A stretch of DNA of 64,000 nt from an uncultured Dehalococcoidia bacterium (GTDB lineage: Bacteria; Chloroflexota; Dehalococcoidia; Lucifugimonadales; UBA1123): assembly GCA_958296105.1 (NCBI GenBank), contig OY282441.1:3110773-3174772 (forward strand), read 5' to 3'. Positions 1 through 8,342 of this stretch are shown piece after piece. The position numbers were made by a program, and so were the translations under genes. Below the pieces are notes generated by a model. That model had not been told where the DNA came from and ran no database searches. It saw nothing but the letters and a program-made list of their open reading frames with translations. Within the stretch, counting starts at the first letter, position 1. Every line of letters starts with the position of its first letter.

Positions 1-572
1 ATGACGTGCGCCATCCGCCTGCGCAGAAGCTCGCGGGTAAAGCGCGCCACCTCCGCGCCCCATGTTCCGACCACGCTGCCGGACGTGATCTGACTCAGCA
101 TCCCGCGCTCGATGAACTTCTTCAGCATCTCCGGTTCGCGCTGGAACGCCTCGATGCGCTCCGGATGCGCCAGCACCGGAGTCAGCCCGCGCTCCTGCAC
201 TTCGGAGAGCGCCCTTTCTATGTAGTCCGGTCTGCCGAAGAACGGCATCTCTATCAGTATATAGCGCGAGCCGTTCATCGGCAGCGCGCGCCCCGCGTCT
301 ATCTCGGCAGGCAGCCCCGCGTCCAGATGGTTCTCCATGCCCAGAGCCAGCGAGACGTCCACCCCCAGCTCGGCGTTCTGCGCGTTCATGTCGGAGGTCA
401 GGCGGACGACGTGTTCGATCGACCAGTCTTCGATGACGTCCTTGCGGTGCGGAGTCGCCAGCGCCACCTTCGTGCCGCTCGCCGCCGCCGCGCGAGACAT
501 CTCCAGCGTCTCCAGCGGAGACCTTGCGCCGTCGTCCACACCCGGCAGGATGTGCGCGTGGAGGTCGTACAT
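1..572 (-). CDS. CpsB/CapC-family PHP-type tyrosine phosphatase, cut by left edge
   Basis: The reading frame is open from an ATG at 572 to the window edge, so about 190 N-terminal residues are visible and the C-terminus is missing. It opens with MYDLHAHILPGVDDGA, the metal-binding HxHxLPGxDDG signature of the PHP/CpsB family. A second block, LATPHRKDV, and a later VLAHPERIEAF supply further metal-ligand histidines. Family members are manganese-dependent protein-tyrosine phosphatases that regulate exopolysaccharide synthesis. The start overlaps the stop of the preceding deacetylase as TGATG, so the two are translationally coupled. A sugar-surface role fits the LmbE neighbour, but the true substrate is unknown. 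Confidence 0.85.
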   Translation of the reverse strand, partial: MYDLHAHILPGVDDGARSPLETLEMSRAAAASGTKVALATPHRKDVIEDWSIEHVVRLTSDMNAQNAELGVDVSLALGMENHLDAGLPAEIDAGRALPMNGSRYILIEMPFFGRPDYIERALSEVQERGLTPVLAHPERIEAFQREPEMLKKFIERGMLSQITSGSVVGTWGAEVARFTRELLRRRMAHV

Positions 573-1276
573 CACCTGCGTATGTTGATCCTGCGGAAAG
601 CCTCCGCGTAGGGCATATCCGCCCTCTGTCCGATTCGCCGCGCGTTGGCGCGCACGAACTCGCCCACGTCGGTATCGCCGTCCTCGCCCCCCACCTGCGA
701 GGCGTGCTTCTTGAGTGACTCTATCTTTACGCCGATGGTGTCCGTGATATCTATGTACGTATCCGGCTCCTCGGTTCCCCAGAACAGCACGTCGCCCACC
801 TTGTGAGTATCCAGCCCGTCGCGCGTGATATGCTCCGGGTAGTGCAGACGGTCTCGCGCGTAGGGAAAGACCGCGTCCATCGTCACCATTCCGCACATCC
901 GATGATCGCGGTGCAGGTAGAAGCTGCGTCTGTGCGGATCCGTGGCCAGCACCACATCCGGCCTGAACCTGCGTATGGCGTGTACGAGCTGCCCTCTGAA
1001 CTCCGCCGTGTCTTCGAGCGCGCCGTCAGGGTGTCTGAGGTACACCACCTCTTTGATGCCAAGAACTCGCGCAGCCTCCGCCTGCTCCCGCTCGCGGATC
1101 TCCGCCAGTCGCTCCGATGTAAGGTTGGGGTCGCTGGTGCCTTTGTCCCCATTGGTGCAGAGAACGTAGTAAACCTCCGTCCCTTCTGCGATCCAGCCGG
1201 CCACGGCGCCCCCGCAGCCGATCTCCGCATCGTCAGGATGCGGCGTCACCACCAGCGCTCGTTCAGGTCTTTCCAT
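572..1276 (-). CDS. PIG-L/LmbE family deacetylase
   Basis: A 234-residue protein with VVTPHPDDAEIGCGG at its N-terminus, the zinc-binding HPDD motif of the PIG-L/LmbE/BshB fold. A downstream YLHRDHRMCG block supplies the third metal ligand (HxxH). These enzymes remove N-acetyl groups from GlcNAc-type sugars. I chose the ATG at 1276 because homologous enzymes begin only a few residues before this motif; an in-frame start at 1378 would add 34 residues lacking family character. A GGGAGG lies about 14 nt upstream, which is rather far. The stop overlaps the start of the PHP phosphatase gene. Substrate not determinable from sequence. Confidence 0.88.
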   Translation of the reverse strand: MERPERALVVTPHPDDAEIGCGGAVAGWIAEGTEVYYVLCTNGDKGTSDPNLTSERLAEIREREQAEAARVLGIKEVVYLRHPDGALEDTAEFRGQLVHAIRRFRPDVVLATDPHRRSFYLHRDHRMCGMVTMDAVFPYARDRLHYPEHITRDGLDTHKVGDVLFWGTEEPDTYIDITDTIGVKIESLKKHASQVGGEDGDTDVGEFVRANARRIGQRADMPYAEAFRRINIRR

Positions 1277-1494
1277 ATCGCTTCGCGCGACCTCCCGTTC
1301 AGATATAGGTTGTCGCATCCAGTTTACAGATATGGGCTGACGCCTGTCAGCATCTTGGCTGCCAGTAGCTGCCAGCATCTGCCAGTATATGGAGAGATGA
1401 CGCCTTCCCCCACTTCGCGCGCTGGCGAGCGGTCTTCCGCCACTTTTGTTACAATCCCCACAGTCTGCGAGTGTATTGGAAGTCAGGAGCGCAA

Positions 1495-2412
1495 ATGGAC
1501 GGCAGCGTTGAACTGCGAAAGTTCGATTGGAAAGACATAGAGGCGGTCACACGCCTGTTCAGCCGACTAGGCGGCACGGAGGGGACGGAGAAGGAGGCGG
1601 ACACCGAGCTGGTGCGCCAGACGCTTTCACATCCGTCAGCGTCTCCCGAAGACAATCTGACCCTTGCGCTGAGCGGCGGCAGGCTGATCGGCTTCTATCA
1701 GCTGTTCCCCGAGGTCCCCATCGGCAGGGCTGTCGTTGCGAGTGGAGCGTTGACGGAGTTTCGACACGGCGACGCTGCCCGCCGTCTGCTGAGCGCGGCA
1801 ATCGAGCAGGTCGAGGCGCTGGACGTCGGCGTACTCCACATACAGGCGTCCGGCGATGACGACCACACCCGCGAGATGCTCGAATCCGAAGGCTTCCGCA
1901 GCGTCAAGGACTACTGGCAGATGCGCTGGGAGGGCGGCGAGCTTCCGCCGCTGAGCATGAGGCCCAACTTCAGCCTGCGCCCCTTCAGGCTCGGACAGGA
2001 TGAGGCTGTCCTGACCGACCTCCAGAACTCCGCCTTCGGCGAGCATTGGGGATTCTGCCCCAACACCGTCGAAGAGATAGCGGCGCGCGTCCGAATCAAG
2101 AACACCGATCCGAACGGCATAATCTTCGTGATGGACGGCGACAGGCCCGCCGGATACAACTGGACACTCCGAAACGAGAACCGCTACGGCAAGATCGGCT
2201 TCGTGTCCATGACCGGCGTCCACCCCGACTATCGGGGCAACGGACTAGGAACCGCCGTCGTGGTGAGCGGAATGCGCTACTTGCAGGAGCGCGGAGTGAG
2301 CGCCGTCGAGCTGGAAGTCGATTCCGAAAACACCCCAGCCAGAGAGCTGTATCGCAAGCTCGGATACTGCCAAGTTCACCATTCCGTCTGGTACGAGCGC
2401 CGCTTTCCATAG
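1495..2412 (+). CDS. Tandem GNAT-domain N-acetyltransferase
   Basis: A protein of 305 residues made of two GNAT halves. The C-terminal half carries a clear acetyl-CoA pyrophosphate loop, HPDYRGNGLGTAVV, followed by the usual ELEVDSENTPARELYRKLGY helix-strand. The N-terminal half has a degraded loop around TEFRHGDAARRLL, suggesting that only the C-terminal domain is catalytic. The start at 1495 is supported by AGGAG six bases upstream; an in-frame start at 1471 would add eight residues. It stands alone on this strand, divergent from the LmbE gene. Acceptor substrate unknown. Confidence 0.85.
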   Translation: MDGSVELRKFDWKDIEAVTRLFSRLGGTEGTEKEADTELVRQTLSHPSASPEDNLTLALSGGRLIGFYQLFPEVPIGRAVVASGALTEFRHGDAARRLLSAAIEQVEALDVGVLHIQASGDDDHTREMLESEGFRSVKDYWQMRWEGGELPPLSMRPNFSLRPFRLGQDEAVLTDLQNSAFGEHWGFCPNTVEEIAARVRIKNTDPNGIIFVMDGDRPAGYNWTLRNENRYGKIGFVSMTGVHPDYRGNGLGTAVVVSGMRYLQERGVSAVELEVDSENTPARELYRKLGYCQVHHSVWYERRFP

Positions 2413-2506
2413 ATCTTTCGCATCCCGCAGGCGGGTAGGGTGGGGTGCTGTCTGGCTTCGGCTTCATGCCCGGTGTTTGTCGCCAGCCGTTGGTTCGTCC
2501 CAGTCT

Positions 2507-3568
2507 TCACGTCGCGGATTCGGGCATTCCGACACGCGGCATGATCTCTTTGGCGAACAACTCCATAGACTTCAGAACCTTCGCGTGGCTCAGCCCGCCC
2601 ATGGCGAAGTTGGCGCCGAGATAGCGGACTCCATGCCGCTTCAGCTCCTCTATTCGGGCGATGCAGTATTCCGGGTCGCCGACTATCGCGCGGTTCTGGT
2701 GGACGTAGTCCAGAGTGGCGGGGACTTCCGTTCTCGTCTTTCGCCAGTCGCCTATCTTGTGATGTACTTCGCTGCCCCCGTCTTGGAAGAAGCCGCGCCA
2801 CAGCAGCATGTCCAGCACCCATTCGAGATGGGCGGCGGTGTCGCGCCGCGCCTGCTCCATCGTCTCGGCAACGTACATGTACCTGAAGAACGGCACCTCC
2901 GAAGCCGGACGATTCACCCCATACTCTGCCGACTTGCTCACGAAGCGTTTCAGCAGGTCGAGCGCGGGCGCGGTGTCCATCACCACCGCGATACAGAGAT
3001 TATGCCCCTTGGATATGCAGTATTCGAGCGTTTCCGGCGTGCGCGTGGCGGCGATGTAGATAGGAGGATGCGGCTTCTGGACCACAGGCGGCGCAAGGCT
3101 GACCTTGTTCAGACTGTAGAACTCGCCCTCGTGCGAGAACTCCGGAGTCGTCCACAGCCCTTGAACTATGTCCACACTCTCGCGGAAATGCGCTTGACTC
3201 GTGGCGGGGTCGACCCCGAAGCCGCCGTACTCGTAGCCATACACCCCGCGCCCGAACCCAGCGTCTAGGCGACCGCCGCTGACCGCGTCCATCGTGGCGG
3301 CGTCCTCGGCCAGCCTGATCGGATTGTGGAGCGTTGGGATGAGTACACCCGTCCCCAGCCTGATCCTGCTCGTGCGACCTGCGATGTAGCTCGCCAGCAC
3401 CAGCGCGGACGATCCTACGCCATAGCGCGTGAAGTGGTGTTCCGCAATCCACGCGCTGGCGAAGCCCAGATCCTCCGCCAGCCCCACCTCCGCCGCCGCA
3501 TGAGCCAGCAGCTTCGCCGAATCCGTACCCTCCGGCCACGGAACATGCGTAAATATGGCGTATTTCAT
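2507..3568 (-). CDS. LLM-class flavin-dependent oxidoreductase (luciferase-like)
   Basis: A 353-residue bacterial-luciferase-like TIM barrel. Family marks include AEHHFTRYG near residue 43, the ASYIAGRTSRIRLGTG strand, PIRLAEDAATMDAVSGGRLD and a C-terminal VGDPEYCIARIEELK. Such enzymes are FMN- or F420-dependent monooxygenases or dehydrogenases. Nothing adjacent identifies the substrate. The upstream side is a GC-rich repeat patch with no clear promoter. The length is normal for the family. Confidence 0.9.
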   Translation of the reverse strand: MKYAIFTHVPWPEGTDSAKLLAHAAAEVGLAEDLGFASAWIAEHHFTRYGVGSSALVLASYIAGRTSRIRLGTGVLIPTLHNPIRLAEDAATMDAVSGGRLDAGFGRGVYGYEYGGFGVDPATSQAHFRESVDIVQGLWTTPEFSHEGEFYSLNKVSLAPPVVQKPHPPIYIAATRTPETLEYCISKGHNLCIAVVMDTAPALDLLKRFVSKSAEYGVNRPASEVPFFRYMYVAETMEQARRDTAAHLEWVLDMLLWRGFFQDGGSEVHHKIGDWRKTRTEVPATLDYVHQNRAIVGDPEYCIARIEELKRHGVRYLGANFAMGGLSHAKVLKSMELFAKEIMPRVGMPESAT

Positions 3569-3603
3569 CTATTTCCCCCAGACATATTCGAGCCACATAA
3601 AAC

Positions 3604-3930
3604 CTCTCCCCCCTCTGATGTTAGATTATAGAAATCCTCCCCCTTTCTGGTGTTAGCTTATAAACCCTCTCCCGCGTCTGGTGTTAGCTTATAAAATCTC
3701 TCCCCCCTCTGGGGGGAGATTAAGAGGGGGGGCTTCATTGAACCAAGGTTCCAATGCGAGCCTCAGAAATCCTCTCCCCCTCTGGTATTAGCTTAGAAAT
3801 CCTCCCCCTTTCTGGTGTTAGCTTATAAAGCCTCTCCCCGTCTGGCGGTAGATTGTAAAGCCCCTCCCCCTCTGGTGGTAGATCAGAAAATCTCTCCCCC
3901 CTCTGGGGGGAGATTAAGAGGGGGGGCATT
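3604..3930. repeat. Degenerate palindromic repeat patch
   Basis: About ten degenerate copies of a roughly 33-bp unit built from CTCTCCCCCTCTGG and GTTAGCTTATAAA-type segments. Two copies, near 3695-3731 and 3892-3928, keep a full inverted repeat in which the CTCCCCCCTCTGGGGGGAG palindrome is followed by ATTAAGAGGGGGG. The patch fills the gap between the LLM oxidoreductase start and the nucleosidase stop. One frame can be read through it but yields only repeated Pro/Glu/Gly peptides, so I do not call a gene here. Confidence 0.75.
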
Positions 3931-4630
3931 CCATCGGGGCAAAGAACCCGTCGGCGTCGCGGGCAAGGCGCCCCAGCGCCAGCGCGATACGCCCCATAGC
4001 GCGCGGGATGTTCTGCTCGAATTCGGCCATTGCCGACTCGCCGGCTCCGTCGGATATGGCTCTGATCTCCAGAAATGGCGTTTCGGAGAACTGCGCGGCG
4101 CGCGCTCCGCCGGCGCCCTCCCAGGCTACGGCCAGCGCCCCGGTCTGCTCTCGAAGCTCACGCGCTCGCTCGCTGTTGGCCACCCCTTCGTCCCCGCTGG
4201 CGATGGGCCCGAAGCAGACGTTGAACGGCAGACCGAGCGCGGGCAGCGCCGACCTGAGCATGGAGATAACGTTCCCGTCGCCCTCGAATCTGGGCGCCGG
4301 CTTGATCGTCATTCCCCACTTGAAATCGTGTTCGACCGTCTCCGTGCCTACGACCACGTCGCCTATCGAGAGCGAGTCGCACAGCCCCCCGGCGCTTCCG
4401 GCGCACACCACTAGGTCGATGCCTTCGAGATGGTCTAACAGGTGCTGCGTCTGGATGCCGAACTGCGCCTTGTCCAGCCCCCCTCTGGCGGTGATCAGCC
4501 CGATGTCGCTGAACACGCGCGCGGGCAGGCGTCCGATCTTCGTCTCGGTCGCAGAGTAACCCAGCTCGTTCAGCGCCGAGCTCAGCGCATCGAACTCATT
4601 CTCGATTGGTATGACTGCCAGAATTCCCAC
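3914..4630 (-). CDS. MTA/SAH nucleosidase-like (PNP_UDP_1 family)
   Basis: A 238-residue nucleosidase-fold protein. Visible family features are the N-terminal [15 protein letters not shown], where the Glu matches the MTAN catalytic-loop Glu, and the ribose-binding block [30 protein letters not shown] corresponds to the usual MEGAA segment, with Met replaced by Trp, and [11 protein letters not shown] carries the catalytic Asp. It could act on methylthioadenosine, S-adenosylhomocysteine or futalosine. I chose GTG at 4630 because GAGGG sits six bases upstream and the length then matches the family. The same frame stays open upstream to 4840 through a TolB-repeat tail, so a read-through fusion is possible but less likely. 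Confidence 0.8.
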   Translation of the reverse strand: MGILAVIPIENEFDALSSALNELGYSATETKIGRLPARVFSDIGLITARGGLDKAQFGIQTQHLLDHLEGIDLVVCAGSAGGLCDSLSIGDVVVGTETVEHDFKWGMTIKPAPRFEGDGNVISMLRSALPALGLPFNVCFGPIASGDEGVANSERARELREQTGALAVAWEGAGGARAAQFSETPFLEIRAISDGAGESAMAEFEQNIPRAMGRIALALGRLARDADGFFAPMECPPS

Positions 4631-4670
4631 CGCAAGCCCTCGATCACATGCTGCGCCTTCAGTCCCGTCC
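4601..4670. repeat. Left copy of imperfect direct repeat flanking the TolB block
   Basis: About 70 bases resembling 8274-8342 (roughly 80 percent by eye). They share CTCGATT, GACTGCCAG, CCGCAA, CCCTC, GATCAC and GCTGCGCCTTCA in order. In this copy the right-hand part looks like the 3' end of the CoA-transferase gene (the ELKAQRVI-encoding stretch) and the left-hand part is the intact nucleosidase start. Confidence 0.6.
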
Positions 4671-4866
4671 GTTTTCATCACGTATATGTCCGAGACGTAT
4701 ATGTTCGGGTTCCCGTGCCGATCAGAGACAAACGCTATGCGCCGCCCGTCCGGAGACCCATCGAACCCATGATGATAAGTGAGCCGGGTGAGTTCCGATC
4801 CGTCCGAGTTCATCACGTATATGTCCCTGCTCCCGTCCATATCCCGACTAAACGCTATCTTCCCGG
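4631..4866 (-). pseudogene. Third-frame tail of the TolB/PD40 array
   Basis: This segment encodes two further PD40 units ([15 protein letters not shown] and [16 protein letters not shown]) in the third frame of the array. It follows a one-base loss near 4866 relative to the equivalent sequence at 6470, which reads CCCGGACGATG where this copy has CCCGGAGATG. It ends by running in frame into the nucleosidase coding sequence. I read it as the severed C-terminus of the propeller protein. It has no start with a convincing ribosome site, although an ATG exists at 4840. Confidence 0.6.
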
Positions 4867-6123
4867 AGATGTCATAGATTCGATTCGAGGAGGAGAGTCG
4901 TCAGCAGTCTTGGTTGTCGGCGGGAGCGGCGTCACAACGCCTGCGCCTGCCCATGCCGGCGACCCATCGGGCCCGGGATGATTAGTGAGTCGGGAGACTT
5001 CGGAGCCGTCCGAGTTCATCACGTATATCTCCCAGTTCCCGTCCCGATCGGAGGCAAACGCTATGCGCCGCCCGTCCGGAGACCAGACCGGGTCTTCATC
5101 CCACCCGGGATTATCCGTGAGTCGGGTGAGTTCTGAGCCGTCCTCGTTCACCAAGTATATGTCCGAGTTCCCGTCCTGCTCAGACTGAAACGCTATGCGC
5201 CGCCCGTCCGGAGACCAAGCAGGCCCCCAATCCCCAGGATGCTCAGTTAGTCGGGTGAGTTCGGATCCATCCGAGTTCATCACGTATATGCCGGTGTTTC
5301 TGTTCCCGTGCCGATCAGAGACAAACGCTATGCGCCGCCCGTCCGGAGACCCATCGAACCCATGATGATAAGTGAGCCGGGCGAGTTCGGAGCCGTCCGC
5401 GTTCATCACGTATATGTCCCTGTTCCCGTCCATATCCCGAGTAAACGCTATCTTCCCGAATGATGTTATAGGTTCGATTTGAGGAGGAGAGTCTTCAGTT
5501 GTCGGTGGGAGCAGCGTCACAACGCCTGCGCCTGTCCATGCCGGGGACCCATCGGCCCCAGGATGCTCAGTTAGTCCGGTGAGTTCGGATCCGTCCGCAT
5601 TCATCACGTATATGTCCGAGTTCCCGTCCCGACTAGAGACAAACGCTATACGCCGCCCGTCCGGAGACCAGACCGGGTACTTATCATACTCAGGATGATC
5701 AGTGAGCCTGGTGGCTTCGGAGCCGTCCGAGTTCATCACGTATATGTCCGAGTTCCCATTCCGCTCAGAGTAAAACGCTATGCACCGACCGTCCGGAGAC
5801 CAGACCGGGTAATAATCCCCCTCAGGATGCTCAGTGAGTCGGGTGGCTTCGGAGCCGTCCGAGTTCATCACGTATATGTCCTTACTAGCGTGAAACGCTA
5901 TACGCTGCCCGTCCGGAGACCAGACCGGGAAATAAGCGCCCCCAGGATGATACGTGAGTCGGGTGAGTTCGGAGCCGTCCGAGTTCATCACGTATATTTC
6001 GGCGTTCCCGTGCCGATCAGAGACAAACGCTATGCGCCGCCCGTCCGGAGACCAGACCGGGTCCCAATCCCTCTCAGGATGATCCGTGAGCCGTGTGGCT
6101 TCCGAGCTGTCTGCGTTCATCAC
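4855..6123 (-). CDS. TolB-like PD40 propeller protein, middle part of a frameshifted array
   Basis: 422 residues from the first ATG. The same frame is homologous upstream to about 6246, where an extra dinucleotide separates it from the anchor-bearing upstream part. It consists of PD40 units with consensus [10 protein letters not shown] followed by [14 protein letters not shown] and TRLTDHP. A Pro/Thr linker ([17 protein letters not shown]) begins another propeller module, and a near-identical linker occurs at the end. The frame terminates just after the final linker because of a one-base loss near 4866. No signal peptide belongs to this piece itself, so it is probably not an independent gene. 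PD40 propellers normally bind proteins or glycans outside the cytoplasm. Confidence 0.65.
   Translation of the reverse strand: MMNADSSEATRLTDHPERDWDPVWSPDGRRIAFVSDRHGNAEIYVMNSDGSELTRLTYHPGGAYFPVWSPDGQRIAFHASKDIYVMNSDGSEATRLTEHPEGDYYPVWSPDGRCIAFYSERNGNSDIYVMNSDGSEATRLTDHPEYDKYPVWSPDGRRIAFVSSRDGNSDIYVMNADGSELTGLTEHPGADGSPAWTGAGVVTLLPPTTEDSPPQIEPITSFGKIAFTRDMDGNRDIYVMNADGSELARLTYHHGFDGSPDGRRIAFVSDRHGNRNTGIYVMNSDGSELTRLTEHPGDWGPAWSPDGRRIAFQSEQDGNSDIYLVNEDGSELTRLTDNPGWDEDPVWSPDGRRIAFASDRDGNWEIYVMNSDGSEVSRLTNHPGPDGSPAWAGAGVVTPLPPTTKTADDSPPRIESMTSPGR
4877..5216. repeat. Near-identical internal duplication in TolB array, copy 1
   Basis: About 340 bp almost identical to 6481-6820, at a constant offset of 1604 bp. 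It covers one linker (DSPPRIES) and about two and a half PD40 units. Only scattered substitutions are seen, so the copies are recent or kept alike by gene conversion. Confidence 0.8.
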
Positions 6124-6161
6124 ATATATGTCCGAGTTCCCGTTCCGCTCAGAGTCGAACG

Positions 6162-7718
6162 CTATACGCCGCCCGTCCGGAGACCAGGTCGGATACCCAT
6201 CGAACTCAGGATGATACGTGAGCCGTGTGGCTTCCGACCCGTCCGCGCATTCATCACGTATATGTCCGAGTTCCCGTCCCGCTCAGAGTGAAACGCTATA
6301 CGCCGCCCGTCCGGAGACCAGACCGGGGACCAATCACTCCCAAAATGATCAGTGAGCGGGGTGAGTTCCGAGCCGTCCGCGTTCATCACGTATATTATCG
6401 TCGGTATCGGATCTTCTGGAGGCGGTTCATATAACCTATGCGGCTTGGAGACAAACGCTATCTTCCCGGACGATGTTATAGATTCGATTCGAGGAGGAGA
6501 GTCGTCAGCAGTCTCGGTTGTCGGCGGGAGCGGCGTCGCAGCGCCTGCGCCTGCCCAGTCCGGGGACCCATCGGGCCCGGGATGATTAGTGAGTCGGGAG
6601 ACTTCGGAGCCGTCCGAGTTCATCACGTATATCTCCCAGTTCCCGTCACGATCGGAGGCAAACGCTATGCGCCGCCCGTCCGGAGACCAGACCGGGTCTT
6701 CATCCCATCCGGGATTATCCGTGAGTCGGGAGAGTTCGGATCCGTCCGCGTTCACCAAGTATATGTCCGAGTTCCCGTCCTGCTCAGACTGAAACGCTAT
6801 GCGCCGCCCGTCCGGAGACCAGACCGGGGACCAATTAATCCCAGAGTGATCCGTGAGCCGTGTGGCTTCGGAGCCGTCCGAGTTCATCACGTATATGTCC
6901 CCCCAGTTCCCGTCCCGACTGGAGACGAACGCTATGCGCCGCCCGTCCGGAGACCAGGCAGGGGTATAATCACCTTCAGTATGATCCGTGAGTCGGGTGA
7001 GTTCGGAGCCGTCCGAGTTCATCACGTATATCTCGGGGTTCTCGTAGCTACGAGACTCGATCTCTCTACGCCCGCTCTCGTCTTTAAGAGACTCGAACGC
7101 TATACGCCGCCCGTCCGGAGACCAGACCGGGGACCAATGAATCCCAAAGTGATCCGTGATCCGTGTGGCTTCGGAGCCGTCCGAGTTCATCATGTATATG
7201 TCCGATTTCCCGTCACGCTCGGAGGCAAACGCTATACGTCGCCCGTCCGGAGACCAAGCAGGGTGATAATCATCCCCGGGATTATCCGTGAGCCGTGTGA
7301 GTTCGGATCCGTCCGAGTTCATCACGTATATCTCCCAGTTCCCGTCTCGATTAGACCCAAACGCTATACGCCGCCCGTCCGGAGACCAGACCGGGTCAGA
7401 ATCATCCCAAGGATGATCCGTAAGTCGGGTGAGTTCGGAGCCGTCCGAGTTCATCACGTATATCTCGGGGTTCCCGTCCCGAGGAGAGACAAACGCTATC
7501 TTCCCCGATGATGTGATCGGGGCTGCTTGCTGAGCGGGAGCGGACGCTGCGGGAACGGTTGTCACGGCGTCGGCGGGTGCAGGCGTGATAGTCGTGTAGT
7601 CTAGGGTGCGCTCGGATTCTTCTTTGGCAATCAAGAATATGGCGACGGCAATTGCCGCCACAATGAACGGCAGCGCAACTATCGACACGAGGGTTTTACT
7701 CAACTGCGGTCTCCGCAT
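6162..7718 (-). CDS. Membrane-anchored TolB-like PD40 propeller protein, N-terminal part
   Basis: 518 residues. Residues 8-30 form a single hydrophobic anchor ([19 protein letters not shown]), then comes an Ala/Pro/Thr linker and [14 protein letters not shown], which starts the first propeller. Seven to eight PD40 units ([26 protein letters not shown]) follow, then a second linker with [15 protein letters not shown] and the beginning of a second propeller. The last 29 residues after DIYVMNA are out of frame: a CG dinucleotide is added near 6246, while the correct continuation lies in the frame ending at 4855. If the shift is real, the product is truncated. The topology predicts the propellers outside the membrane. 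Confidence 0.7.
   Translation of the reverse strand: MRRPQLSKTLVSIVALPFIVAAIAVAIFLIAKEESERTLDYTTITPAPADAVTTVPAASAPAQQAAPITSSGKIAFVSPRDGNPEIYVMNSDGSELTRLTDHPWDDSDPVWSPDGRRIAFGSNRDGNWEIYVMNSDGSELTRLTDNPGDDYHPAWSPDGRRIAFASERDGKSDIYMMNSDGSEATRITDHFGIHWSPVWSPDGRRIAFESLKDESGRREIESRSYENPEIYVMNSDGSELTRLTDHTEGDYTPAWSPDGRRIAFVSSRDGNWGDIYVMNSDGSEATRLTDHSGINWSPVWSPDGRRIAFQSEQDGNSDIYLVNADGSELSRLTDNPGWDEDPVWSPDGRRIAFASDRDGNWEIYVMNSDGSEVSRLTNHPGPDGSPDWAGAGAATPLPPTTETADDSPPRIESITSSGKIAFVSKPHRLYEPPPEDPIPTIIYVMNADGSELTPLTDHFGSDWSPVWSPDGRRIAFHSERDGNSDIYVMNARTGRKPHGSRIILSSMGIRPGLRTGGV
6481..6820. repeat. Near-identical internal duplication in TolB array, copy 2
   Basis: Partner of 4877-5216. The 1604-bp spacing is not a multiple of three, consistent with the frame change between the two halves of the array. 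A shorter duplication also links 4711-4870 with 5304-5463 (offset 593). Confidence 0.8.
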
Positions 7719-7744
7719 GGGGATCGTTGCTTACGATAGACAAT

Positions 7745-8059
7745 CGCACATCTGTTGGCAAGCCGAAGTGGGTGCCGAGGTGGGTGGACTGTGACTGAGC
7801 GCGCGCTGTCTCACTGCGGCGACGACAGTCGCGGAGGTCATCCGAAGCACTTTCTGGGGCGCGCTGCAAGCAGTAGTCGATGTTCCAGTCGTCGAAGGCG
7901 ACCTCGCTGCCGCCGAGCGAGTCCACGACGTCCGACCATCATCAGCGCGCCGCGCTCACTGGCGAGCGTGGAAATGCCTTCGAGCGGCCGTCTGACGCCC
8001 GTCGACGTCTCCGCGTGAATGACGTCGACCATCAGCTTGGCATCTGGGCGAGCGTTCAT
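7745..8059 (-). pseudogene. Fragment of class-V PLP aminotransferase
   Basis: Translated across frames, this stretch reads AKLMVDVIHAETSTGVRRPL, then GISTLASERGALMMVDVVDS, then LGGSEVAFDDWNIDYC and SAPQKVL. That order matches the central part of alanine-glyoxylate/serine-pyruvate aminotransferases: the HxETSTG motif, the VDxxxSLGG cofactor-Asp strand and the QK catalytic lysine. At least two frameshifts (near 7928 and near 7875) and the absence of both ends make it a remnant. It lies immediately upstream of the anchor-bearing TolB gene. Confidence 0.75.
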
Positions 8060-8226
8060 CCATCTACTCGGGAAGAGGTAAAATCATCATCAGGATGATC
8101 AGTGAGCCGGGCGACTTCCGAGTTCGTATATACGATAGCCCCCGTCCCGCTCAGAAAAAACACTATCTTCCCTGATGATGTAATCGGCGCTGCTTGCTGA
8201 GCAGGAGCGGGCTGAGCGGCGTTGCC
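8060..8226 (-). pseudogene. Remnant of a second TolB-like gene N-terminus
   Basis: Reading leftward, the sequence encodes [15 protein letters not shown] and, a little further on, SEVARLTDHPDDD. This mirrors residues 60-100 of the intact TolB gene that starts at 7718 ([17 protein letters not shown] ... ELTRLTDHP). Substitutions and small indels destroy the PD40 unit, and the frame then runs into the aminotransferase remnant. It shows that the TolB module was duplicated more than once here. Confidence 0.65.
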
Positions 8227-8273
8227 GGTTGAGGATCGGGTTCAGGAGCTTCGAGCTCGAACCTCGTGTCCCG

Positions 8274-8342
8274 CTCGATTGCGAGACTGCCAGCATTCGC
8301 GCCGCAAACCCTCAGATCACGCGCTGCGCCTTCAACTCCGCC
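8274..8342. repeat. Right copy of imperfect direct repeat flanking the TolB block
   Basis: Counterpart of 4601-4670. Here the right-hand part is the genuine 3' end of the CoA-transferase gene, including its stop. The left-hand part resembles the first codons of the nucleosidase (LAVS against GILAVIP), now decayed. Confidence 0.6.

Noticed and set aside
3735-3929. Leftward 64-codon frame in the palindromic patch
   Set aside because: Low-complexity Pro/Glu/Arg repeat peptide produced by the repeat unit.
6438-7511. Rightward frame opposite the TolB array (357 codons)
   Set aside because: It reads repeated VRVHHVYV peptides, the antisense image of the PD40 repeats.
3914-7718. NLR-like immune receptor with PNP effector
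   Set aside because: There is no NACHT/STAND ATPase, the propellers are predicted outside the membrane, and the nucleosidase has its own start; kept only as a low-probability idea.
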